Source: Clostridiales bacterium
GTDB taxonomy: Bacteria > Bacillota > Clostridia > Lachnospirales > Lachnospiraceae
Length of the DNA stretch: 64,000 bases
Direction: 5' to 3'
NCBI GenBank assembly: GCA_018372435.1
Contig: JAHAJA010000002.1
Coordinates: 186,001 to 250,000, forward strand
Part shown: one piece after another, positions 43,467 through 52,207 of the stretch
Layout of the letters: each line of letters opens with the position of its first letter
Position numbering within the stretch: position 1 is the stretch's first letter
Notes under the pieces: generated by a model
Told to the model about the DNA's origin: nothing
Databases searched by the model: none
What the model saw: the letters and a program-made list of their open reading frames with translations, nothing else
Program-made: the position numbers and the translations under genes

Positions 43467-44834
43467 ATTATTTTGAGTCAAATTCCTCATCCATTTATAT
43501 TTAATTGTACGAGGAAAGCAGATGAAGAATTTTCCGATTTCATCAGCGGTGACCATAAGAAATACAATGTAAACGGGTGCCTTTAACACTACAGCACCTA
43601 AGAAAGCCATAGGCAAACCAAATAACCAAGTACCACAAAAATTAGCCTTAAAACAATAGGTACTGTCACCACCAGCACGAAGAATTCCAACAATAATTGT
43701 GAAATTAATTGCACGAAATGGTAGTTCAAAAGCTAAGATATATAGCATCTTTTGTGCGTATGTTTGAGAAGACTGGCTGATTTGGAACATATGCAATATC
43801 ATAGGTGCGAAAAGTACGAGTATAACCGCAACAGCAGCTGCTACTATAGGTGTAAAGATTAGATATTTTTTACAAAAACGTTTAGCTTTTTCTAGTTGGT
43901 TTTGGCCAAGTAGATTACCAATGATGACACTTGCGCTATTGCCAATACCGATGGAAAGAACCAAAGCCATAGATTTTATAGAATTTACAATTTGTAAAGC
44001 AGCTTGGGATTCTGTACCAGTGTATTTGTAAGCAATATTATATATGGAATTGCCAATTCCATATATAGCTTCACCAAGTATAATGAAAGATCCATAACGA
44101 AAATATTGTTTTACTGTCTGATATTCTATATGGAAGATGCGTTTAGGATTTACAGCTATGGCAAGTTTTTTGCTATAGGTATAACCGACTATGAATAGGA
44201 ATTCGATAATACGAGCGATTACAGTAGCAATTGCTGCACCATTAACTCCTAATCTTGGCATTCCCATATTTCCAAAGATTAGACAGTAATTCAACAGCAA
44301 ATTACAGAGTAATGATAAGATAGTTCCTATCATTGGAACGAATGCTATTTGAGTACTTCTTAGGGTTGCAACGAAGACATTAGTTAAAGCTGTGAAGAAA
44401 TAAGAATAACCAATGATTCGAATGTAACTTGCACCGATTTTAATAACAGCAGGGTCGTTTGAGTAGATGCGAATAATTCTATCTGAAAAAAGGATAGAAC
44501 TAGTTCCCATAATTGCTGCTAAGATGGCAACTCCTATTATCATAACACCCATGTATTGGTGGACTTTATCAATCTCCTTATTGCCCCAATGTTGTGAGAT
44601 GAAGATACTACCTGCAGCTGTAACCCCACCACATAGTAATATATAAACAAAAAACCAGGAGTTTCCGAGAGAGGTACTTGTGATAGCAACCTCACCTAGG
44701 CTCCCAACCATAAAAACAGCGGTCATATTCACTAAACTGTTAATTAGATTTTGTATAATTACAGGGATTCCAATTATTAGAATCCCTTGAAAAAATTCTT
44801 TTGTTTCATTTGTTGGGGTATTAATTTGAGTCAT
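43464..44834 (-). CDS. MATE family efflux transporter
   Basis: A 456-residue membrane protein with 12 predicted helices in two six-helix halves. Typical features are the N-terminal FFQGILIIGIPVIIQNLINS, GSLGEVAITSTSLG, FISQHWGN and, in the second half, LGEAIYGIGNSI and GNLLGQNQLEKAKRFCK. MATE proteins export drugs or metabolites in exchange for Na+ or H+. Monocistronic; the ribosome binding site is modest. Confidence 0.93.
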   Translation of the reverse strand: MTQINTPTNETKEFFQGILIIGIPVIIQNLINSLVNMTAVFMVGSLGEVAITSTSLGNSWFFVYILLCGGVTAAGSIFISQHWGNKEIDKVHQYMGVMIIGVAILAAIMGTSSILFSDRIIRIYSNDPAVIKIGASYIRIIGYSYFFTALTNVFVATLRSTQIAFVPMIGTILSLLCNLLLNYCLIFGNMGMPRLGVNGAAIATVIARIIEFLFIVGYTYSKKLAIAVNPKRIFHIEYQTVKQYFRYGSFIILGEAIYGIGNSIYNIAYKYTGTESQAALQIVNSIKSMALVLSIGIGNSASVIIGNLLGQNQLEKAKRFCKKYLIFTPIVAAAVAVILVLFAPMILHMFQISQSSQTYAQKMLYILAFELPFRAINFTIIVGILRAGGDSTYCFKANFCGTWLFGLPMAFLGAVVLKAPVYIVFLMVTADEIGKFFICFPRTIKYKWMRNLTQNN

Positions 44835-44911
44835 AGTATTACCTAACTGTGCGTAGCGAATCGCACGGAGTATGATTGATACGCGTATTTACCAATCCAT
44901 TAGAATTAAAT

Positions 44912-46534
44912 TTATCTTGTATGAAGAGAGTCAATTTTTATTACACCGGATACTACATGAAGTTTAATTTTTGCACTCTCAGATTTCTTAAGTTTTATAG
45001 GTTCTAGGACCTCCAAGATACTATTTTCAGCAAAGTTATATGTACCAAGTATTTCATCATTTTGATACACTTCTAAGACACCGGATTCTTCACAGATATA
45101 ATGAACAAGGAGAGTAGAAGTTTCTTTCACATCTTCAAGGGAATAGACAGCGAATTCTTCTTTCTCAAGTTCTAAGACAAATCGTTTAAACCCACAGTCA
45201 AATCCAAATGCTTTTTCTAAATCTTTGTATTGTTCTACGATTTTCATGCCAGTAAGATAGCGGTAGCGTTCTAGATTGGTTTCATTGCGAAGTCCAGAAT
45301 AAGATACTCCTTTACCTGGGAAATGGTCAAAATCAGTACCTCGAATGATACATCCAGGTTGTCTTAATACGGCATTTGATACCGTTTCTAAGTGCTCACA
45401 GTTTTCCAGTTTGATATTGTCTAAGAATTCATCAAGTATTTTTCTTGCAACCTCATAGCCTGGGTGTGCACCACCTTTGGTGTAATTAATAATAGTATCC
45501 CAGTTACGTGGCTTATTAATTGAACATGGGGAATTGGAACAGTCCATCTTCTTCCAAGGCCATATATTATAACCAATGCCAAGTTCTGCAGCAAGAGGAT
45601 ACATGGCAGTGAACCATTCTATATAGTTTTCACCTGTTTCACCTAACCACAATGGACAATCCCATTCTTTAGCTAGAGTTAAGAATCCGCTATAACATGA
45701 GATATCAGGTAAACATGCATAACGATGAAAATGTATAATCATCTTATCATCATACTTTTTACAGAATATATTCTTAGCTGAAGCCCAGTGATGCCCTTCT
45801 AGTGAAATTAGGTGTTTCTTATCTATCTTACGGATTTCCTGAATGGCTACTTCATAAAATTCCTTTAATCTTGGTAGTAGATAATCAAAATCTGTATCAT
45901 CAGCAAAGCGTTTTGGACGAATCGGTTCGTTTAGGAGGTCATAGCCAGCAACGATATAGCGGTCACAGTAGCGGGTAGCTAGTTCCTTCCATAAAGCAAT
46001 ACCTTTGTCAAAACAATCTTGATCTGTGAATAATCGTGGAACATCATCGATGGAATCATCAATATTATCTCCGGTCTGTCCACCAGGTGCACCATGTAAA
46101 TCTAAGAATACATAGATTCCATGTGTTTCACACCAATCAATACATTGATTAAGTAGTTGAAATCCTTCCTCAACCCAGTGAATTCCTTCACCCTCTTTCA
46201 TAAAAAGGCGAGCATTCATGGGAATACGTACGGAATTGTAGCCTAGTTCAGCCATATAACGGATATCAGCTTCGGTTATGTAATTCTGACGATAAGCTTT
46301 CCAGAATGAATTGGCATATTCCTCTCCAGTGAGTTCTTCTATAACAGCCTCTATCCTACGAGGGCGATCAAAGCGTTTACTACCAAGCGCTTTCCACATA
46401 TAACCTTCTTGCAATAACCAATTACCTAGCCCCCAACCAGTTAATATAATCTCTTCTCCTAATTCATTAACGATTTTTTGACCATTTACGTCAAGAAATC
46501 CATTTACACGGTTGCGTTTCATATTTTCTTTCAT
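44912..46534 (-). CDS. Intracellular GH5 family glycoside hydrolase
   Basis: 540 residues. A (beta/alpha)8 GH5 domain (about 12-370) has GWGLGNWLLQEG, NSVRIPMNARLF, FLDLHGAPGGQTGDN, acid/base Glu203 in YDLLNEPIRP and nucleophile Glu299 in LWLGETGEN. The C-terminal ~150 residues are a beta-rich accessory domain. There is no signal peptide, so it acts in the cytoplasm on imported oligosaccharides or glycosides. The NWL and HGAPGGQ motifs recall exo-beta-1,3-glucanase-like GH5 members, but specificity is not certain. AAGGAG lies 8 nt before ATG. It is divergent from an AraC regulator that probably controls it. Confidence 0.92.
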   Translation of the reverse strand: MKENMKRNRVNGFLDVNGQKIVNELGEEIILTGWGLGNWLLQEGYMWKALGSKRFDRPRRIEAVIEELTGEEYANSFWKAYRQNYITEADIRYMAELGYNSVRIPMNARLFMKEGEGIHWVEEGFQLLNQCIDWCETHGIYVFLDLHGAPGGQTGDNIDDSIDDVPRLFTDQDCFDKGIALWKELATRYCDRYIVAGYDLLNEPIRPKRFADDTDFDYLLPRLKEFYEVAIQEIRKIDKKHLISLEGHHWASAKNIFCKKYDDKMIIHFHRYACLPDISCYSGFLTLAKEWDCPLWLGETGENYIEWFTAMYPLAAELGIGYNIWPWKKMDCSNSPCSINKPRNWDTIINYTKGGAHPGYEVARKILDEFLDNIKLENCEHLETVSNAVLRQPGCIIRGTDFDHFPGKGVSYSGLRNETNLERYRYLTGMKIVEQYKDLEKAFGFDCGFKRFVLELEKEEFAVYSLEDVKETSTLLVHYICEESGVLEVYQNDEILGTYNFAENSILEVLEPIKLKKSESAKIKLHVVSGVIKIDSLHTR

Positions 46535-46587
46535 AGATATTCTCCTTTGTTAACTTTGGTAAAATTATTTGATACTATGATTGACCA

Positions 46588-46634
46588 TTTATATTGACTA
46601 CTAAAATATTGAAACCTTTTAAAATTATTGAAAC
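46588..46634 (-). promoter_or_regulatory. Putative AraC-activated promoter of the GH5 gene
   Basis: On the minus strand, two direct copies of GTTTCAAT (46627-46634 and 46608-46615, 19 bp apart) lie just before a TATAAA -10 (46588-46593). No good -35 is present. Two directly repeated half sites overlapping the -35 position are the usual layout for AraC-type activators. Confidence 0.6.
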
Positions 46635-46740
46635 TTTATTATAATTTTGGATTTTGTTATAGTTAGTATATAGAGAATTCTTTATAAAGAAAATGATTGG
46701 AATGGTAGAATTTTTAACCGAAATGGTAGGTGAGGTATAT

Positions 46741-47619
46741 ATGTTAGATCAAATATTACAGGAGTATCCACAATTGCGACTACAAAAGAATGATGGAGGC
46801 TATTATCGAATTGGTGATGATTTTAATAACGGGGTAATGTCATGTGGTTTTATGCGAAAAGAAAAAGGCATAGATTCACAACATAATTTACAATTACAAT
46901 TTTATAGTTGTTTCGTATTATTATCTGGTAAAGGGATATATCGAGACAAATACGGGAAGGAATATCCTTTGCAAGAGGGTTCGTTGGTGCAACGCATTCC
47001 TGGTGAAGTACACACAACAGAGGTTGAAGGAGAAGAGTGGCTAGAGTTTTTTATTAATTTGGGGAAAAGTACGTTTGAATACTTACACAGCATGAAACTA
47101 ATATCTATAGAAGAACCAGTACGTACGTGTATAATTACACCTGAGGTAGTAAAGTATTTGATGTTCCAATTGGAAAATTTTAAGCGGGCACGGGTAGAAG
47201 AATTGCCAATTTATTTAGTTGAGCTCCAAAAAATGGTACTTCAGCTACATAATAGTTGTATAACGAATACTCTAAGTAATCAAAAGATGCTAATGCTACA
47301 GGCGAAGAATCTATTATCAAGCAATTTGGAAGAAGATATCTCGTTAGAATCTTTAGCAACGGAACTTAATATGAGTTATGAAAATTTTCGGAAAGTATTT
47401 CGAGAGACGCAAGGAGTTTCTCCGATGCATTACCGTACAAATCAACGGATGTATCGAGCGGAACTTATGATTCTTTCAGGAATAAGCATTAAAGAAACAG
47501 CTACATTGGTTGGGTATTCAGATTGTTATGGATTTTCTAGACAATTCAAAAAAACTATGGGAGTGTCTCCAGCTGCATACCGTAATAGGAAGAGGTTGCC
47601 ACTATTATTGGAGAATTAG
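46741..47619 (+). CDS. AraC-family transcriptional regulator
   Basis: 292 residues. The N-terminal cupin-like sensor domain (about 20-140; YGKEYPLQEGSLVQRIPGEVHTTEVEG) should bind a sugar. The C-terminal AraC DNA-binding domain (about 195-290) has two helix-turn-helices: ISLESLATELNMSYENFRKV with FRETQGVSPMHYR, and SIKETATLVGYSDCYGFSRQ with FKKTMGVSPAAYR. ATG 46741 follows AGGTGAGG; a start at 46693 has no such site. Divergent from GH5, its likely target. Confidence 0.93.
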   Translation: MLDQILQEYPQLRLQKNDGGYYRIGDDFNNGVMSCGFMRKEKGIDSQHNLQLQFYSCFVLLSGKGIYRDKYGKEYPLQEGSLVQRIPGEVHTTEVEGEEWLEFFINLGKSTFEYLHSMKLISIEEPVRTCIITPEVVKYLMFQLENFKRARVEELPIYLVELQKMVLQLHNSCITNTLSNQKMLMLQAKNLLSSNLEEDISLESLATELNMSYENFRKVFRETQGVSPMHYRTNQRMYRAELMILSGISIKETATLVGYSDCYGFSRQFKKTMGVSPAAYRNRKRLPLLLEN

Positions 47620-47806
47620 TAGTAGTTCCAATATAATAATCACTTTGTGGAGTGGGTATGAGATGCACACAGGCTTGCCCTTGACAAAAAAAGTCGATAA
47701 TCGTAAGAAAATATTAAGTAATATCAGTTTGACAGGTTTGATTTGAGAAACGTATAATGGCTATATATATGGAACTTGTTTTGGATTAAGTAGAAAGGAG
47801 ATAGTT

Positions 47807-49411
47807 ATGAAGAAAGATCTACTACTTGTACTACTTGGAATATGTTTTCTCTTAATGTTTATAAGTGGTTGTTCAAAAAATAAAGTTAGAGTAACGACAA
47901 GCCAGAATACGAAAATTGAAACAGAGCAAGAAGATAATAACCAAAATGATAATCAAATTAAAGATACTACAGACAATAATGATGTTAATAATGAATTGAA
48001 TGAAAACCAATCTTTAGATCAGGCAGTAGTGAATGAAGATAATACATATACATGGGAAGAGATAGCTGTCACAATTCCAGAATCGTGGAAAGATAAGTAT
48101 GTAATACAAACTTCTGAAGATGGATTTTACTTTTTCCAAAAATCTTCATATGATATCAATGAAGGTATGGGTTTTTTGTGTGGTTTCTTCCGTCGTAAAG
48201 TAGATGTATTTGATGGAATGGAGGCGACCCCTTTAGCATATACAAAGGATACCCTGTATTGTGCTTCTTATCCAACAGATGTGTCATATTATTACGAGAA
48301 TGAGGAAATAGCAGATGAGTATGTACAGATGTCAAAAGAACTTCCATTGCTGGAAAGATCGATTCATATTGCCAGAGAAAATGTTAACTACAATCCTAGC
48401 GAATATGTATTACCTATGAGTAATACGAAATTATATTCAAAGGAGTATCTAACCTGTTTTGATGATAACCGTTTATGGATTGCAAGAAATGAAATCTACG
48501 CAAGATATGGACGTAAGTTTGATAATATGTACTTGCAACAATATTTTGATTCTTGTAGTTGGTATGAAGGGACAGTAACTACGGATAAATTCGATGAATC
48601 CATACTGAATGAAATAGAAAAAGCAAATTTACAGGCAATTAAAGGCGCTGAAGAAGAGTATATTAAGACGCATCCATATCCTAAGAGATATAAACTCGGA
48701 GAACAATTAGAAGTAGATCTTGATGGAGATGGAAAGAAAAATAAAGTAGAGTATCAACTAAAAAAAGATGAAAATTCAGATGATTATAAGGCATATATAA
48801 CAATTGATGGAACTACATTTGATTTGGAGGACTTTGGAATCTATCTTATAACTCCAGAAGAGAAAGGTTTCTATATAACGGATTTAGCGGATTATAAAGC
48901 TGGTCTTGAAATAGCGATTCTAGACTATGGGCCAAGTTATGATTTAGAAACCCATTTCTTTACTTACAATGGTAAGTTAGAACATATCGGTACAGTATCC
49001 GGTTTTCCTTTTAAAGAGTATAATGGGTATGATGGTTTGTCTAATCCGTTAACTGTCACAGGAACTATACGTGCAGATATTATTCATACCTGTTATGCGA
49101 ATGCAGACTGGAGATATGACGTTGATAAGAATAAGTTAATATTTCAAGAGGATGGATATTATCCATTGGTTGAAAATTCGCATGAATTATATGTTGACTT
49201 ACCAGTTTATTTTGAAAAGAGCGAAGATTCTGCTACAAGCATTATTAAAGCACAGCAAGAAGTTTTCTTTGTATCAACGGATGCAAAAGAATGGATAGAA
49301 GTAAAGGGAAAAGATGGAACAAGTGGCTATATGCATATTAAAGACAATAAAATAGTTCCGCTTGGTCGAGATGCTACAGAAGTATTCTCTAATTTGTTTT
49401 TTGCAGATTAA
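47807..49411 (+). CDS. YARHG-domain lipoprotein
   Basis: 534 residues. The lipoprotein signal ends in the lipobox FISGC (Cys about residue 22), followed by an Asn/Asp/Glu-rich linker (30-75). A YARHG domain lies near 225-275: LWIARNEIYARYGRKFDN, QQYFDSCSWYEG. The rest is a beta-rich region with an acidic LEVDLDGDGKKNKVEYQ strand (FG-GAP-like calcium-binding look) and a C-terminal SH3-like segment (WIEVKGKDGTSGYMHIKDN). It probably sits on the outer face of the membrane and binds cell wall. GAAAGGAG precedes ATG. Confidence 0.88.
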   Translation: MKKDLLLVLLGICFLLMFISGCSKNKVRVTTSQNTKIETEQEDNNQNDNQIKDTTDNNDVNNELNENQSLDQAVVNEDNTYTWEEIAVTIPESWKDKYVIQTSEDGFYFFQKSSYDINEGMGFLCGFFRRKVDVFDGMEATPLAYTKDTLYCASYPTDVSYYYENEEIADEYVQMSKELPLLERSIHIARENVNYNPSEYVLPMSNTKLYSKEYLTCFDDNRLWIARNEIYARYGRKFDNMYLQQYFDSCSWYEGTVTTDKFDESILNEIEKANLQAIKGAEEEYIKTHPYPKRYKLGEQLEVDLDGDGKKNKVEYQLKKDENSDDYKAYITIDGTTFDLEDFGIYLITPEEKGFYITDLADYKAGLEIAILDYGPSYDLETHFFTYNGKLEHIGTVSGFPFKEYNGYDGLSNPLTVTGTIRADIIHTCYANADWRYDVDKNKLIFQEDGYYPLVENSHELYVDLPVYFEKSEDSATSIIKAQQEVFFVSTDAKEWIEVKGKDGTSGYMHIKDNKIVPLGRDATEVFSNLFFAD

Positions 49412-49472
49412 GAAATATTTGAAGTAGACCTTTGAAAGCATATTTTTCATATGTTTTTTTGTCAGAAATATT

Positions 49473-49512
49473 AAAGTTTACTCGCTGATAGAATCAACGA
49501 GTAAACTTTTTT
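49473..49512 (+). terminator. Terminator of the lipoprotein gene
   Basis: A 12-bp perfect stem AAAGTTTACTCG/CGAGTAAACTTT followed by TTT. Confidence 0.9.
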
Positions 49513-49609
49513 GACATTAGAAATGTTCCTATTAAGAGTATTTCTATTGTCAGTTATGCGTATCTGATAAATAGTATATAATGATAATATACATACAACT
49601 TAAAAAGAG

Positions 49610-49813
49610 TTATTGGATTTTGCAACCAACATGTTCGATACAATTCGTTATTGAGTTTGGGTTTGTTTTTGAATTATATCCAACTTCTATGGAACCCCTA
49701 CCGAGATCTACGTTTACCATGTTTACCCCATCAATTTTACTTAAGGCGTTTTTAACTTGGGTTTTCTTATCTTCATTAATTAAACCTGTAACGGAATAGT
49801 GTATTTTTTCCAT
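49610..49813 (-). CDS. HMA-like domain protein lacking the CxxC metal motif
   Basis: 67 residues with the beta-alpha-beta-beta-alpha-beta pattern of heavy-metal-associated domains: a first strand IHYSVTGLI, helix KKTQVKNALSKIDGV, strand MVNVDLGRGSIEVGY, and a final helix ending in HVGCKI. The metal-binding M-x-C-x-x-C at the first loop is replaced by GLINED, so copper or zinc binding by this site is unlikely. Strong AAAGGAG. It is a single gene lying between the lipoprotein and his operon. Confidence 0.8.
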   Translation of the reverse strand: MEKIHYSVTGLINEDKKTQVKNALSKIDGVNMVNVDLGRGSIEVGYNSKTNPNSITNCIEHVGCKIQ

Positions 49814-49886
49814 AAGAACTCCTTTCGTTATTTTATTAGATACCTATTTAGTGTCTGGATAATGCAAACGAAATATACCAAAAGGA

Positions 49887-49915
49887 TTGACATTAATATT
49901 TGGTTAACGTATAAT
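49887..49915 (+). promoter_or_regulatory. Promoter of the histidine operon
   Basis: TTGACA (49887-49892), exactly 17 bp, TATAAT (49910-49915): a perfect consensus housekeeping promoter. The leader runs about 155 nt to hisZ and shows no recognisable T-box or attenuator with a run of His codons. Confidence 0.9.
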
Positions 49916-50077
49916 AAATAAAGATTTACTTTAGTAGTGAATTAACACTTTAAAGTGATAAAGTTATATGAAAATGATATCCGGTGATAGAAACAAATCA
50001 GAAAGAAAAAAAATGGATAAAGAAAGAAAACATAAGTAATATATAAAGAAAGTATAGATTAGAAAGGGTGTTTGATT

Positions 50078-51337
50078 ATGAATGATAAGTTATTACATAC
50101 ACCAGAAGGTGTTCGAGATATATACAATGGAGAATGTGAGAAAAAGTTAATTCTGCAAAATCGTATGCATGAGATATTGAAATTATATGGATTTAAGGAT
50201 ATACAAACCCCTTCCTTCGAGTTCTTTGATATCTTTAGTAAAGAAAGAGGCACGATTGCTTCGAATGATATGTATAAATTCTTTGACCGTGAAGGGAATA
50301 CCTTGGTACTACGTCCGGATATGACGCCGGCTATCGCCAGGTGTGTTGCCAAATACTATAGAAATGAGAATCTTCCAATTCGTCTTTGCTATATGGGAAG
50401 TACGTTTATTAACAATAGTAGTTATCAGGGTAAACTAAAAGAGACCACACAACTTGGTGCTGAATTGATTAATGACTCCACTGTAGATGCGGATGCGCAG
50501 ATGATTGCTATGTCAATTGAATGTTTAAAGAAGGTTGGTTTAAGGGAATTCCAAGTAGAGATCGGTCACGTAGATTTCTTCAATGGCTTGGTGGAAGAAG
50601 CTTGCTTTGAAGAGGAAGAGATTGAACAATTGCGTGCAGCAATTGAAGACAAAAACTTATTTGGAGTTGAGGAATTAGTGTCAAGCAAGCCAATTACCTC
50701 GAAGTTAAAGGAAGTATTATTCAAACTACCTGAGTTGTTTGGCAATGAAGATATCCTCGATTATGCGAATAAGATGATTAGTAATGAGAAAGCCAGAAAA
50801 GCTATTGAACGTCTGAAGGACGTATATGATATACTGAAACTATATGGCCTAGGGGATTATGTTACATTTGATCTTGGAATGCTTAGCAAATACAAATATT
50901 ATACAGGTATTATATTCCGTGGCTTTACGTATGGTACAGGTGCTGCCATCGTAACTGGTGGTCGTTATGATAAATTAGTTTGCCAATTTGGCAAGGATTC
51001 AGCTGCAATTGGAGTTGCTGTTGTAGTGGACCAGTTAATGAATGCTTTATCTAGACAAAAGATTGATGTAGAACTATTAGAGAACAATACTTTGATTTTA
51101 TATCGTGAAGAATTCAGAAAATCAGCAATTACTTTAGCTGGATATTTTAGAAGCCATGGAATGAATATTGAGATGTTAACTGTGTCCCCTTCTTTTGCAG
51201 TTAATAATTATAAAGAATACGCAAAACGAATTGGCACAGGCGGTATATTGGTTATGGAAGATAGTGAAACTATTCAAGTAATCAATATGAAAGAAAATAT
51301 AACAAACATCGTTAAGATGTCAGATTTGATTCAGTAG
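50078..51337 (+). CDS. hisZ: ATP phosphoribosyltransferase regulatory subunit
   Basis: A 419-residue paralogue of histidyl-tRNA synthetase that joins short HisG to form the active, His-regulated first enzyme of histidine synthesis. Class II synthetase-like features: LLHTPEGVRDIYNGE, TPSFEFFDIF, motif 2-like LVLRPDMTPAIAR, and YYTGIIFRGFTYG with TGGRYDKL. The anticodon-binding domain of true HisRS is missing. ATG 50078 is preferred to TTG 50072 because the AAAGGGTG spacing fits. Confidence 0.93.
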   Translation: MNDKLLHTPEGVRDIYNGECEKKLILQNRMHEILKLYGFKDIQTPSFEFFDIFSKERGTIASNDMYKFFDREGNTLVLRPDMTPAIARCVAKYYRNENLPIRLCYMGSTFINNSSYQGKLKETTQLGAELINDSTVDADAQMIAMSIECLKKVGLREFQVEIGHVDFFNGLVEEACFEEEEIEQLRAAIEDKNLFGVEELVSSKPITSKLKEVLFKLPELFGNEDILDYANKMISNEKARKAIERLKDVYDILKLYGLGDYVTFDLGMLSKYKYYTGIIFRGFTYGTGAAIVTGGRYDKLVCQFGKDSAAIGVAVVVDQLMNALSRQKIDVELLENNTLILYREEFRKSAITLAGYFRSHGMNIEMLTVSPSFAVNNYKEYAKRIGTGGILVMEDSETIQVINMKENITNIVKMSDLIQ

Positions 51338-51358
51338 GGGAAGGAGTGTATAAGTAAT

Positions 51359-51997
51359 ATGAGGTATTTAACATTTGCATTAGCCAAAGGCCGTTTGGCA
51401 AAGAAAACATTATCTATCTTAGAACGGGTTGGAATTACCTGTGAAGAGATGAAAGATCCTGATTCTAGAAAATTAATCTTCGTTAACGAAGAGTTAAAAT
51501 TAAAGTTCTTTCTTTCTAAAGCAACAGATGTACCTACATATGTAGAGTATGGTGCAGCAGATATCGGTGTCGTTGGTAAAGATACCATTATGGAAGAAGG
51601 GCGTAAGTTATATGAGGTAATTGATTTGGGACTTGGGAAGTGCAGAATGTGTGTGGCGGGTCCCGCTTCAGCAAAGGATTTGCTAAATCATGGAGAATTA
51701 ATTCGTGTTGCTACCAAATATCCCAATATTGCAAAGGATTATTTCTATAATGTGAAGCATCAAACTGTGGAGATTATCAAACTTAACGGTTCGATTGAGT
51801 TAGCGCCAATAGTTGGGTTATCAGAAGTAATCGTCGATATTGTGGAAACTGGTTCGACTCTACGTGAGAATGGATTAGAAGTATTAGAAGAAATCTGTCC
51901 TTTATCTGCACGTATGGTGGTAAATCAAGTTAGTATGAAGATGGAACATGAGAGAATTCAAAAATTAATTACAGATTTAAAAGATATTATCGGATAA
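51359..51997 (+). CDS. hisG: ATP phosphoribosyltransferase catalytic subunit, short form
   Basis: 212 residues. Catalyses ATP + PRPP to phosphoribosyl-ATP. The N-terminal FALAKGRLAKKTLSILERVGI, YGAADIGVVGKD and the PRPP loop IVDIVETGSTLRENGL are intact. The C-terminal regulatory ACT-like domain of long HisG is missing, which fits the HisZ gene 21 nt upstream. Confidence 0.96.
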   Translation: MRYLTFALAKGRLAKKTLSILERVGITCEEMKDPDSRKLIFVNEELKLKFFLSKATDVPTYVEYGAADIGVVGKDTIMEEGRKLYEVIDLGLGKCRMCVAGPASAKDLLNHGELIRVATKYPNIAKDYFYNVKHQTVEIIKLNGSIELAPIVGLSEVIVDIVETGSTLRENGLEVLEEICPLSARMVVNQVSMKMEHERIQKLITDLKDIIG

Positions 51998-52066
51998 AAT
52001 CAATTTTTGATTTGGTTGCTGATTTCTTTTCGATAAGTTATATTATAGGAAAATAATACTAGGATT

Positions 52067-52096
52067 TTGTCAGCATTCATTGTAAAATAGTATATA
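52067..52096 (+). promoter_or_regulatory. Possible internal promoter before hisD
   Basis: TTGTCA (52067-52072), 18 bp, TATATA (52091-52096) in the 210-bp gap between hisG and hisD, the largest gap in the operon. Confidence 0.4.
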
Positions 52097-52207
52097 ACAA
52101 TAAGTATGTGTGATTGAAGGACGTAGTCACGAATTGTTGTAATAGAATTATGCTAGATTTACACTGAATTCCTAGTTTACATAGTTTGCAGTGAAGGAGA
52201 GAATTCC

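Noticed and set aside
49916..50077. Histidine T-box or attenuator before hisZ
   Set aside because: No T-box core, no stem I motifs, no terminator and no run of His codons could be seen in the leader.
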